A stretch of DNA of 64,000 nucleotides from contig JBMOOH010000049.1 in the NCBI GenBank assembly GCA_049323795.1, positions 6,616 through 70,615 on the forward strand, in the 5' to 3' direction. Source of the DNA: JAOADN01 sp049323795 (GTDB taxonomy: Bacteria; Pseudomonadota; Alphaproteobacteria; Rhodobacterales; Rhodobacteraceae). Below, piece after piece: positions 56,673 through 64,000 of this stretch (the first letter of the stretch is position 1; each line of letters opens with the position of its first letter). The position numbers and the translations under genes were made by a program. The notes beneath the pieces were generated by a model that saw only the letters and a program-made list of their open reading frames with translations, did no database searches and was not told where the DNA came from.

Positions 56673-57854
56673 TCAGTCGAGCGGGCCAGTGCGGTGGAGC
56701 CGGACCGTCAGCCCGCCATGGGCGACGGGCGGACCGGGCGGCAGGAGCGGCAGACCGGTCGCCCGGGCAAGCCCTTCATCGCTGGTCACGAGGCCGAGGC
56801 GCCAGCCCCGGAACCGCGTCCGCATGACCTCGCCCAGCGCAGCGTAAAGTCCGAAGAGAAGCCGGCGCTCGCCGATGCGCGCGCCGTAGGGCGGGTTCAC
56901 GATGACGAGTCCCGGCGGACCTTCGGGCCGCGCAAGATCGGAAATGGCACGCCGCTCGAACCGGCAGAGATGCGCCACGCCCGCCCTCGCGGCGTTCGCG
57001 GCCGCCGATCTGACCGCGCCGTCGTCGCGGTCGGACCCGAGGCAGAGCGGCGCACCGGACAGGTCGGCGGACAGGTCGGCAGGCAGGGTGGCGGGCGCGT
57101 CGCGCTGTCCGGCAACGGGGGCGGCAGCGGCCTGCAGGGTGGATCCGGCCGCCTTCACTGCCGCCCACGCGCCCGTGTCGAAGGTCGCAAGGTGCTGAAA
57201 CGCGAAATCCCGCCCGCGCCCTGCGGCAAGGCCGGCGGCGATCTCGGCCGCCTCGATGACGAACGTTCCTGATCCGCACATCGGGTCGAGCACCGGCTCG
57301 CCCGGGACATGGCCGCAGGCCCGCAGGAACAGGGCCGCCATCGTCTCGCGCATCGGCGCCCTGCCCACGGCCAGTTTCGCGCCGCGCCGGTGCAGCGGCT
57401 CGCCCGACGTGTCCGCGCTGACCGTCACGCGGTTGTCGTCGATCCGCACCATGACCCGGACGGGTGCATCGGGCGATATGCGGACGCCCAGTTCCTCGCG
57501 GAGGGCCGTCTCGATCCGGTCCCTCGCGGCCCCCGCGTGGTAGATCTTCGAGGCGCGCGTCGTGACCTCGACGGACACCGGAACGTCGGGCCGGAGAACC
57601 TCGCCCCAGGGAAACTTCCGCGCCCGCTTGTCGAGCTGGGCCGGGTGGAAGGCGAGGAACTCGCCCAGCCGGGCGAGGACGCGGGTCGGGCCGCGGAGGA
57701 CGAGGTTGGCCCGCCAGACCTCGGGCCAGCCGCCGCGAAGGGTCACGCCGCCACGGGTCGTCTCCGTGACCGCGAACCCCGCCGCGCGCGCCTCATCGGC
57801 GAGCACGTGCTCAAGCCCGGGAGCCACCACGAGGAAGATGTCGAAGCTGTTCAT
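56673..57854 (-). CDS. THUMP-domain class I RNA methyltransferase (RlmL-like)
   Basis: 393-residue SAM-dependent methyltransferase of the RlmL/YcbY N-terminal type. A THUMP RNA-binding domain fills residues about 40-155 (FPWGEVLRPDVPVSVEVTTRASKIYH). The SAM motif is DPMCGSGTFVIEAAEIAAG and the catalytic NPPY is in VIVNPPYGARIGE, indicating N-methylation of a base, in RlmL guanine-N2 of 23S rRNA. E. coli RlmKL is longer and has a second methylase; this is the single form. It lies opposite to the his genes and converges on hisA. Confidence 0.87.
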   Translation of the reverse strand: MNSFDIFLVVAPGLEHVLADEARAAGFAVTETTRGGVTLRGGWPEVWRANLVLRGPTRVLARLGEFLAFHPAQLDKRARKFPWGEVLRPDVPVSVEVTTRASKIYHAGAARDRIETALREELGVRISPDAPVRVMVRIDDNRVTVSADTSGEPLHRRGAKLAVGRAPMRETMAALFLRACGHVPGEPVLDPMCGSGTFVIEAAEIAAGLAAGRGRDFAFQHLATFDTGAWAAVKAAGSTLQAAAAPVAGQRDAPATLPADLSADLSGAPLCLGSDRDDGAVRSAAANAARAGVAHLCRFERRAISDLARPEGPPGLVIVNPPYGARIGERRLLFGLYAALGEVMRTRFRGWRLGLVTSDEGLARATGLPLLPPGPPVAHGGLTVRLHRTGPLD

Positions 57855-57908
57855 TCGGACCGCTTACCGCCGGCTCCGCGGGAAGGCGACCCCTGTCCGT
57901 CGGTCCGT

Positions 57909-58825
57909 TCAGGACCAGGGAGTCGGCCCGTCAGCCAATCCCTGCCCGAATCGGTGCTCGCGGTGCCAGCGCAAGTTCTCGGGGTGCGGCCAGTCGCGCG
58001 CGTCCGCGGGACGCAGAAGCTTTCCCCCCGGAAGGATCAGGCGGTCCACGGCCTCGGCCGGCACCTTGTTGCGCGACACGAGGATCGTCATGTCCTCGGC
58101 CACCGACAGCAGGCCACGATCGAACATCCAGTGAAGCGTGCCCGACAGTGCCAGCCCGTTGCGGACCGAGTCGCTGCCCTGTTCTTCAACCGGACGGATA
58201 TGGGCGGCCTGCACCTCGGGTCTGCCGCCGCCGTTTCGCAGTCTCAGCCCGGACATCGCGCAACGGTAGTCGTACGCGGCCGCACCCGCCGGCGGAACAC
58301 CATGTCCCGGTAAGGGCGGCTTGTCAGACGTTCGATCACCGGGCGTTCGAACGGGGCGGCCGCGTCTTCGCCCCCCGGACGGATGTCGTAGAGCGCCTCC
58401 TCGGCCTTCTCCAGATCGGCCGGAAGTCCCGCACGCACGATCCGGTCGAACTCGGTCCGGGGAAGGTGACGGACGGCAAGTTGCTGCGCGCCCCCAGCCT
58501 TTGGCGCGCCATCCTCCGCAGTCAGCGCCGCTTCCCACGGGCTCGTCCCGTTCAGTCGCGGAACATTCCGGTCGAAGGGCAGGTAGCTGCGGGGCTCGAT
58601 CAGGGCAAGGAAACGCCCCTCGACGCCCGGTTTGGGGATGACCCGCTCGATCTTGGCGACCGCGAAATACCGGCGCGGGCCAGCCTTGACCGGCTCGTAG
58701 TAAATGACCCGGTCGCCCACGCCTTCCTCGACCGCCCCCAGATAGCTGCGGGGGAAGTCGTAGACCCGGTCCGGCTCGTCCTCGTAAATGGAGTCTGCCT
58801 CGTGAAGCAGGACAAGATGCGTCAT
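57909..58825 (-). pseudogene. HNH endonuclease gene with a single frameshift
   Basis: Two frames join to one HNH protein of about 305 residues. The first, from ATG 58825, reads MTHLVLLHEADSIYEDEPDR, and continues through a PUA/YTH-like N-terminal domain (GDRVIYYEPVKAGPRRYFAVAKIE) to RPYRDMVFRRRVR. A missing base near 58281 moves the frame to AAYDYRCAMSGLRL, AAHIRPVEEQGSD and NGLALSGTLHWMFDRG, the HNH core with all its His. The restored protein resembles restriction-like HNH nucleases fused to a DNA-sensing domain. Because both halves are otherwise clean, this is either a very recent mutation or a base-call error. Confidence 0.75.
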
Positions 58826-58900
58826 CGCGCCAGGTAACGATCGCCCTGCAAAATCCGCAAGGGCCTTGCCTCGCGGCCCCCCAGGCGGCATTGACACCGC

Positions 58901-59662
58901 ATGCTCAAGATCCGTCTCATCCCCTGTCTCGACGTGGCCGACGGCCGCGTGGTCAAGGGCGTGAACTTCGTCGACCTGGTCGATGCCGGCGACCCGGTCG
59001 AGGCGGCGCGGGCCTACGACGCGGCCGGGGCGGACGAGATCTGCCTGCTTGACATCCATGCGACGCACGAGAACCGGGGCACGATGTACGACCTCGTGAC
59101 CCGCACGGCCGAAGCCTGCTACATCCCGCTGACGGTCGGCGGCGGCGTGCGCGGTCCCGAGGATGTGCGTGCGCTCCTCCTTGCCGGAGCCGACAAGGTG
59201 AGCCTCAACTCGGCCGCGGTTGCGAACCCGGACGTGGTGGCCGAGGCGGCCGACCGCTTCGGCAGCCAGTGCATTGTCGTGGCGATCGACGCCAGGACGG
59301 TCGCGCCGGGGAAATGGGAAATCTTCACGCATGGCGGGCGCAGGCCGACCGGGATCGACGCGGTGGAGTTCGCCCGACTCGTCGCCGCGAAGGGGGCGGG
59401 CGAGATCCTGCTGACCAGCATGGACCGGGACGGAACGAAGTCCGGCTTCAACATCCCGCTGACGCGCGCCGTTGCCGATGCGGTGGACATCCCCGTGGTG
59501 GCCAGCGGCGGCGTGGGCACGCTCGACCACCTCGTCGAGGGGGTGCGGGATGGCCATGCGGCCGCGGTCCTCGCCGCATCCGTGTTCCACTTCGGCACCT
59601 TCACGATCGGGCAGGTGAAGGCGCACATGGCAGCGGCAGGCCTGCCGATGAGGATGAGATGA
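58901..59662 (+). CDS. hisF: Imidazole glycerol phosphate synthase, cyclase subunit
   Basis: Barrel enzyme joining ammonia from HisH to PRFAR. The 253-residue protein begins [22 protein letters not shown] with Asp11 as catalytic residue, and the second Asp is in [15 protein letters not shown]. The phosphate sites are [12 protein letters not shown] and [16 protein letters not shown] 58901 follows a short spacer after the start of the divergent HNH gene, so hisF likely has its own promoter in the 75-nt gap. It overlaps hisE by 4 nt. Confidence 0.97.
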   Translation: MLKIRLIPCLDVADGRVVKGVNFVDLVDAGDPVEAARAYDAAGADEICLLDIHATHENRGTMYDLVTRTAEACYIPLTVGGGVRGPEDVRALLLAGADKVSLNSAAVANPDVVAEAADRFGSQCIVVAIDARTVAPGKWEIFTHGGRRPTGIDAVEFARLVAAKGAGEILLTSMDRDGTKSGFNIPLTRAVADAVDIPVVASGGVGTLDHLVEGVRDGHAAAVLAASVFHFGTFTIGQVKAHMAAAGLPMRMR

Positions 59663-59985
59663 GCGGAAACGACCCTCTTGCCGGCCTCGCCGCGGCCATA
59701 GCGGCGCGGCGCGGCGACGACCCGGGGCTGTCCTGGACGGCAAGGCTCCTGTCCGAGGGGCCCGAGCGATGTGCGCGGAAGTTCGGCGAAGAGGCGGTCG
59801 AGGCCATCATCGAGGCGGTCCGGGGCGACCGGGAGCGTCTCGTGTCGGAGGCGGCGGACGTTCTCTACCACCTCCTCGTCATGCTGGCCGCGCGGGACGT
59901 GACGCTTGACGAGGTGCTGTCCGAACTCCGGCGGCGCGAGGGCCGGTCGGGCCTCGCCGAGAAGGCAGGCCGCGACACCGGCTGA
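59659..59985 (+). CDS. hisE: Phosphoribosyl-ATP pyrophosphatase
   Basis: Second step of histidine synthesis. The 108-residue protein has the all-alpha MazG-like fold: [29 protein letters not shown] contains the Glu residues for Mg2+, and [21 protein letters not shown] the second helix. ATG 59659 lies in the hisF stop (ATGA), so the two are coupled. It is separate from HisI, as is common in alphaproteobacteria. Confidence 0.96.
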   Translation: MSGNDPLAGLAAAIAARRGDDPGLSWTARLLSEGPERCARKFGEEAVEAIIEAVRGDRERLVSEAADVLYHLLVMLAARDVTLDEVLSELRRREGRSGLAEKAGRDTG

Positions 59986-60016
59986 CCGCGCTTGCGGCGT
60001 CCTGCGGGGGGTCACG

Positions 60017-60454
60017 TCAGGACCCGAGCAGCCGCGGCCGTTCGATCGCCGGGCATCTGTCCTGCACGACGGCCACCCCGGCGCGCATCGCCCGCGCCGC
60101 TGCCGCGTCGTCGCGGACGCCGAGCTGTGTCCAGATCACCCGGAGTTCGGGAAGACAGGCGAGAGCCTCGTCCACGACCTTGCCCACTTCGGAGGACCGG
60201 CGGAAGATGTCCACCATCTCGACGCCGGCGTCGGCCGGAATGTCCGAGAGCGAAGCCACCACGGCGCCGGAAAGCGCGGGCCGGCCGGCGAGGCCGGGAT
60301 TGACCGGGATCACCCGGTAGCCTGCCGAGGCAAGGTAGCGCGCCACCCCGTGAGACGGGCGCGTGGGATCGGCCGACCAGCCGACCAGCGCGATGGTCCT
60401 TGTCCGGGCGAGAATGCCGGCGATTTCCGTATCGGAGGGATTGCCGAAGGGCAT
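60017..60454 (-). CDS. CoA-binding domain protein
   Basis: 145-residue single-domain protein with a Rossmann-like CoA_binding_2 fold: [36 protein letters not shown] and the later [19 protein letters not shown]. It has the size of E. coli YccU. Members bind CoA in structural studies, but no reaction is established. It converges on hisE with a 31-nt gap. Confidence 0.85.
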   Translation of the reverse strand: MPFGNPSDTEIAGILARTRTIALVGWSADPTRPSHGVARYLASAGYRVIPVNPGLAGRPALSGAVVASLSDIPADAGVEMVDIFRRSSEVGKVVDEALACLPELRVIWTQLGVRDDAAAARAMRAGVAVVQDRCPAIERPRLLGS

Positions 60455-60656
60455 TTCCGGTCAGCCGGGCGCATGGGCTACAAAAAGGCGCCCGAACCTT
60501 CCGGCCGGGCGCCAGTGGCGGAACGAGGGACAGTGAATAGAAGCGCCGCCGTTCCGGGGCAGCGCCTCCCTAAACTGATTTAGGACGGTGAAGGTTCCGT
60601 TAAATCCCCTGTCGCGCACATGTGATGCGTCCGGGAGGAGAATCATCTCGCCAGTT

Positions 60657-61118
60657 TCACTTTTCCAGCATCCGCTCCCAGTTCCGGTCGGCTCTCGCCG
60701 CGTTCGCGGCCACGTCCTCGGACCAGCGCCGCAGCGCATCGGCGTCCGTCCCGAGGTAGAGGCGGCCGTCGATGACGGTGAAGACCCTCGGGTCACCCGG
60801 AACCGCCCGGCCCTCGGACATCCCGAAGGCGCAGTAGCCGCCGTATTGCGGCGCATAGGCGGAAGGATTCATCTCGAAGGCCTCCATCGCCGCGGCGCTC
60901 TCGAACAGCCAGACCGCACCCTTCCATTGCAGGGCGAAGGCGGCGTCGCCGGGCGCCGCGACCCCGCGGGTGACATAGGCCACCGCGTCGTGGCCGCCGA
61001 GCGCATAGCCCCCGACGCTGGCGAAGCGGGCCATCTCGGCCCGGCCCGCGACCGGAGCGAGAGCGAGAGCGGCAAAGCTTGCCACACCGGCGGCGAGACA
61101 GTGGCGGCGTGCAGGCAT
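60657..61118 (-). CDS. YHS-domain exported protein
   Basis: 153-residue protein with an N-terminal signal (MPARRHCLAAGVASFAALAL ending VAGRAE) and a YHS domain: GGYALGGHDAVAYVTRG, ALQWKGAVWLFESAAAMEAFEMNPSAYAPQYGGYCAFGMSEGR. The family is thought to bind metal, often copper or heme-linked. ATG 61118 gives a proper signal; a longer start at 61235 does not. It follows the RNA methyltransferase gene on the same strand by 113 nt. A Cys in the signal region (residue 7) does not form a normal lipobox. Confidence 0.8.
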   Translation of the reverse strand: MPARRHCLAAGVASFAALALAPVAGRAEMARFASVGGYALGGHDAVAYVTRGVAAPGDAAFALQWKGAVWLFESAAAMEAFEMNPSAYAPQYGGYCAFGMSEGRAVPGDPRVFTVIDGRLYLGTDADALRRWSEDVAANAARADRNWERMLEK

Positions 61119-61231
61119 TCGCGGAACCGTGGACACCGGGCCGGTGGGGTGGCCCGCAGCCCGGACAATACATCCCGCCCGGTCCGCGGAAAGCCCCTTT
61201 CGCAGGGGGCGGCACAGGGGGTATGGCAACC

Positions 61232-62014
61232 TCACCGCACCGACGCGGCGTAGAGCGCGACGGCGGCCGCATTCGACACGTTGAGCGACCCGAACGGACC
61301 GGCGGCCGGGATGCGCACCAGCCGGTCGCAGCTATCGCGCGTCTTGTCCCGGAGGCCGGGACCCTCGGCGCCGAGCACCAGCCCGACCGGCCGCCCGGCA
61401 AGGCCGGCGAGCGCCGCCCCGATGCACTCCTCCGCCTCTCCGTCGAGGCCGAGAAGGACGAACCCCATCCCCCGGAGCGACTCCATCGCCTGTGCCAGGT
61501 TCGCGACCCGCAGGTAGGGCTGCCGCTCGAGCGCGCCGGACGCCGTCTTGGCAAGGGCACCTGTCTCGGGCGCGGAGTGATGGCGCGGCGCGATGACCGC
61601 GCGGGCGCCGAAGACCTCCGCCGACCGCAGGATTGCACCTGCGTTGTGGGGGTCGGTCACCCGGTCGAGCAGCACGACGAGCGGCGCCCCGCGACCGCCG
61701 GCGGCAACCTCGTCGAGCGATCCCCAGTCGAGCGGACGGACCTCCAGGGCGGCGCCCTGGTGCACGCTCGCCGCGTCCAGAGACACGATGCGGTCGAAAT
61801 CGCGCGGCTCGGCGATCTCGGGGGCGAGGCCGCCCGCCGCGACGGCCTCGCCCAGCCGGTCGAGCGCGTTCCGCGTCACCACCAGCCGGACCCGGACGCG
61901 GCGGGGATTGACGAGGGCGTCGCGCACGGCGTGAAGCCCGAAAAGCCAGATCGTCTCGGTCCGTTCGGCGCGGCGGGCGCGCTCCTTGTCGATCACCCAG
62001 GCTGGCTTCTTCAT
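61232..62014 (-). CDS. rlmB: 23S rRNA 2'-O-methyltransferase, TrmH/RlmB type
   Basis: 260-residue SPOUT methyltransferase. Residues 24-95 form the small substrate-binding domain (ETIWLFGLHAVRDALVNPRRV). The knot region shows LVVLLDRVTDPHNAGAILRSAEVFG, VGLVLGAEGPGL and PFGSLNVSNAAAVALYAA, the three SpoU motifs. RlmB methylates G2251 in E. coli 23S rRNA; another target is possible for this paralogue group. ATG 62014 (MKKPAWVIDKERARRAE) has AAGGATCG upstream. It is divergent from tRNA-Tyr, typical in Rhodobacterales. Confidence 0.92.
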   Translation of the reverse strand: MKKPAWVIDKERARRAERTETIWLFGLHAVRDALVNPRRVRVRLVVTRNALDRLGEAVAAGGLAPEIAEPRDFDRIVSLDAASVHQGAALEVRPLDWGSLDEVAAGGRGAPLVVLLDRVTDPHNAGAILRSAEVFGARAVIAPRHHSAPETGALAKTASGALERQPYLRVANLAQAMESLRGMGFVLLGLDGEAEECIGAALAGLAGRPVGLVLGAEGPGLRDKTRDSCDRLVRIPAAGPFGSLNVSNAAAVALYAASVR

Positions 62015-62161
62015 GACGATCCTTCCTCTGCCCGGCATGCGCCGCGCGCGGCCTGCGGCGCGGACGCCCCGCATGCGCAGCACGCATGGATGGAGCCGGA
62101 AAATCAACGCCCTTTCCGGCTTGACGCCCCTGCCCCTCTGCCATATTCCGGCCCGCGCGTC

Positions 62162-62245
62162 GGGCGACGAGCTGCAAGGTGCGGCAGCGGACTGTAACTC
62201 CGCCGGGGAGACCCATGCCTGGTTCGATTCCAGGGTCGCCCACCA
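62162..62245 (+). tRNA. tRNA-Tyr (GTA)
   Basis: Type II tRNA of 84 nt. The acceptor GGGCGAC (62162-62168) pairs with GTCGCCC (62235-62241), then A and encoded CCA. The anticodon stem GCGGA/TCCGC holds the loop CTGTAAC, anticodon GTA at 62194-62196. A long variable arm (near CGGGGAGACCCATG) and the T-arm GGTTCGATTCC are present. Confidence 0.96.
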
Positions 62246-62538
62246 AATCCCCTGAGATCGATGGCCTGGAACACGTGTTGCTTCGGTGCGCCGCAGAGGC
62301 ACGACGCATACAATGCCTCGCGCAGTCAGCATGAACCAGTCCCGGCACGGAATCTTCTGCTCCGATGACTGCTCACCGTCGGTGCCGGCAGCCCTGGCGA
62401 TCGTTCCCGCCTGTCGGCGCGCCCCTGGATCGCTCTGACGAAGGGGATTGACCGGGTGCGCTGCGCGGCCGCGATGACCCTTCGGAGTGCCGCGATCCCG
62501 CTTCCCGCCGCACCGCTCGCCGGCCTATAGTCCGGCGG

Positions 62539-63579
62539 ATGAAGCGCCCCGACAGGAAAACCGACCCATGTGCCCCCGCGGATGCCCCCGCGGAGGCGCG
62601 CGAGCAGCCGCAGAGCGTGACCTTCGTGGTGCAGGCGGGCAGGCTGGCCTACGAAGCGGTGATCTTCGCGGCCTCGTTCCGCAGGTCCAATCCGGGGTTC
62701 GCGGGCCGCCTTGTCGCGGCCGAACCGCAGCCGGGGCCGCGCTGGTCCGAGGACACGCGCATCCCCGGCGCCATCCGGTCGCTGCTTCTCGATCTCGGCG
62801 TCGAGATCCTGCCGTTCGAGACGCGGCATTTCGGCCAGTCCTACCCCCAGGGCAACAAGATCGAGGCGCTGCACTGGCTCGACGACGCGCCCTTCGTCTT
62901 CTTCGACACCGACACGGTCTTCACCGGGCCGCTCGCCGACGTGGCCTTCCAGTTCGACCGGCCCTCGGCCTCGATGCGGCGCGAGGGCACCTGGCCCGAG
63001 ATCCAGCCCTACGGACCGGGCTATGCGGAAACCTGGGGGTCGCTCTACCGGCGGTTCGGGCTCGACTTCGAGAGCACGCTCGACCTTTCGAAACCCGACG
63101 AGCACTGGACGCGGTACCTGTACTTCAATGCCGGCTGGTTCTTCCACCGCAGCCCGCATGCCTTCGGGCAAAGGTTCCTCGACTGGTCGCTGTCGATCCG
63201 CGACGACCCGCCGGACACGCTTGCCTGCCAGTCGCTCGATCCCTGGCTCGACCAGGTGGTGCTGCCTCTGGTCGTGCACTCCTTCGGCGGCGGACGGCCC
63301 GGCCCGGGCCTGGCCGGACTCGACGGGCCGGTGAGCTGCCATTACCGGACGCTGCCCCTCCTCTACGCGCGTGAGCCGGATGCGGCGGTGGAGATGATCG
63401 AGGAGGTTCTCGCCCCGAATCCGGTCAAGAAGGTGCTCAAGGAGCATGAGCCCCTGAAGCGCCTCGTCTACCAGGGCAGGGGCCGGACGATCCGCGGCAT
63501 GTTCGACCGGGGTGACCTGCCCCGCCGCGAGGCAGCCATCCGCAAGCGGATCAAGTCCGAGGGCCTGTGGCTCGTCTAG
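62539..63579 (+). CDS. Glycosyltransferase-like protein (DxD-type, family unresolved)
   Basis: 346-residue protein. An N-terminal disordered part is followed from residue 26 by a GT-A-like Rossmann fold: SVTFVVQAGRLAYEAVIFAASFRRSNP, then WLDDAPFVFFDTDTVFTGPL with a D-T-D metal motif near residue 122. FNAGWFFHRSPHAFGQRFLDW and a late conserved His pattern (SCHYRTLPLLYAR) are also seen. The C-terminus is basic. Donor and acceptor cannot be predicted. The gene ends at a TAG whose TA also appears to be the target site of an IS630-type element, so the natural end may have been near here. The 293-nt region upstream shows nothing clear. Confidence 0.65.
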   Translation: MKRPDRKTDPCAPADAPAEAREQPQSVTFVVQAGRLAYEAVIFAASFRRSNPGFAGRLVAAEPQPGPRWSEDTRIPGAIRSLLLDLGVEILPFETRHFGQSYPQGNKIEALHWLDDAPFVFFDTDTVFTGPLADVAFQFDRPSASMRREGTWPEIQPYGPGYAETWGSLYRRFGLDFESTLDLSKPDEHWTRYLYFNAGWFFHRSPHAFGQRFLDWSLSIRDDPPDTLACQSLDPWLDQVVLPLVVHSFGGGRPGPGLAGLDGPVSCHYRTLPLLYAREPDAAVEMIEEVLAPNPVKKVLKEHEPLKRLVYQGRGRTIRGMFDRGDLPRREAAIRKRIKSEGLWLV

Positions 63580-63892
63580 AGCGGGATCATTTCGGTTTGA
63601 ATCGCGGGGGGATTCGCAGCGGTTCGGGTTTGTGGTTCACCCTTCTGACTGGAGGGGAGGTCCGGCATGGATGGTGAAGCCCTGCTCTGACGCTCTTCGG
63701 GAGCGTGTGGCGCTGTTCGTGCTGTCCGGCGAGACGGTCCGGAGCGCGGCGGAGGTGTTCCGGGTCAGCGTGGCTTCGGCGGTGAAGTGGACGCAGCGGC
63801 ACCGGGCGACGGGGAGTGCAGCGGCCAGGCCGATGGGCGGGCGGCGGCACGACGTGATGGCCGAGGGGCGGGACCAGATGCTGTCCCGTTGA
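63579..63892 (+). mobile_element. IS630-type element remnant (left end and N-terminal transposase piece)
   Basis: From 63579 the sequence GAGCGGGATCATTTCGGTTT resembles IS630-family left ends, next to a TA dinucleotide (63577-63578), the target these elements use. The following frame contains a helix-turn-helix transposase start. It is cut short and foreign sequence of unclear origin follows from about 63893, so this is a remnant or an element broken by another event. The right end is outside or lost. Confidence 0.6.
63671..63892 (+). pseudogene. Truncated IS630-type transposase
   Basis: 73 codons from ATG 63671: MVKPCSDALRERVALFVLSG, SAAEVFRVSVASAVKWTQRHR and GGRRHDVMAEGRDQMLSR, then TGA. 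This is the N-terminal HTH (transposase IS630 orfA) region with the usual ARPMGGRR turn. An intact orfA would continue with a second helix-turn-helix in place of the stop. The catalytic DDE part is absent. Confidence 0.7.
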
Positions 63893-64000
63893 GTGGTGTA
63901 GCTGGCGCTGATCGTCACCGTGATGTTCGGCGCGGGCCTGCTTGATCGGGATGCCACGGCGGGCAGGCTGATGGCGGGATCGTCGCCCATCGGCGCGATG
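63893..64000. other. Window end after the transposase remnant
   Basis: 108 nt. No gene can be identified. On the minus strand an open frame (IAPMGDDPAISLPAVASRSS) enters from the right edge and could be the 3' part of another gene, but it continues into the transposase as antisense and is not supported. Confidence 0.3.

Noticed and set aside
1..64000. CRISPR arrays, prophage modules or toxin-antitoxin pairs
   Set aside because: No regularly spaced repeats with spacers and no phage, cas or toxin-antitoxin proteins were seen.

Overview
The window is high-GC DNA from an alphaproteobacterium of the Rhodobacterales (Rhodobacter / Rhodovulum / Defluviimonas type). This rests on a dcw cluster with two DUF2484 genes, an UpsM-like leader RNA in front of mraZ, a DUF1127 gene followed by CCUCCUCCC hairpin RNAs (the CcaF/CcsR locus type known from Rhodobacter sphaeroides), cobST, a VPLPA-like sorting tail and a free-standing Hint protein. 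The assignment is by recognition of protein and RNA families; no search was run.

Layout. 1-6.5 kb: 3' end of pepN, a small membrane protein, a lytic transglycosylase lipoprotein, gatB, a PEP-CTERM-type surface protein, DUF4177, BolA and a J-domain protein. 6.7-12.3 kb: cobS, an FMN reductase on the opposite strand, cobT and an Xaa-Pro aminopeptidase. 12.4-39.8 kb, all minus strand: a nearly complete division and cell wall (dcw) cluster. In transcription order it is mraZ-rsmH-ftsL-ftsI-murE-murF-mraY-[DedA, broken GT2, FkbM methyltransferase]-murD-[DMSP-lyase-family cupin, broken GFA gene]-ftsW-murG-murC-DUF2484-DUF2484-murB-ddl-ftsQ-ftsA-ftsZ-lpxC-bamD-recN. Many junctions are 4-nt ATGA overlaps, which indicates translational coupling. 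Upstream of mraZ lies a long leader with a strong internal terminator and five 10-bp-phased TGGGA-like boxes.

40.4-51.5 kb: mrp; the DUF1127 gene with three two-hairpin RNA units; uvrD sharing a perfect GTTC-N7-GTTC LexA box with a divergent secreted-protein gene; a GAF-GGDEF diguanylate cyclase with a CtrA-like site; pyruvate carboxylase; and a small hypothetical gene. 51.5-54.4 kb: accessory region with the Hint protein, tRNA-Gly, a Gly-rich repeat protein and a LapG-like cysteine peptidase. 54.4-60 kb: hisB-hisH-hisA and hisF-hisE, split by a block on the opposite strand (rRNA-type methyltransferase and a frameshifted HNH nuclease). 60-64 kb: CoA-binding protein, YHS protein, rlmB-type methyltransferase, tRNA-Tyr, a glycosyltransferase-like gene, and an IS630-type remnant whose end abuts that gene's stop codon.

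The core is vertical housekeeping: peptidoglycan precursor synthesis (Mur, Ddl, MraY), septal synthesis (FtsI/W/L/Q/A/Z), and the outer-membrane genes lpxC and bamD. The most interesting parts are the RNA loci, the non-canonical genes inside dcw, a G12 tract in the broken glycosyltransferase, and three frameshifted genes.
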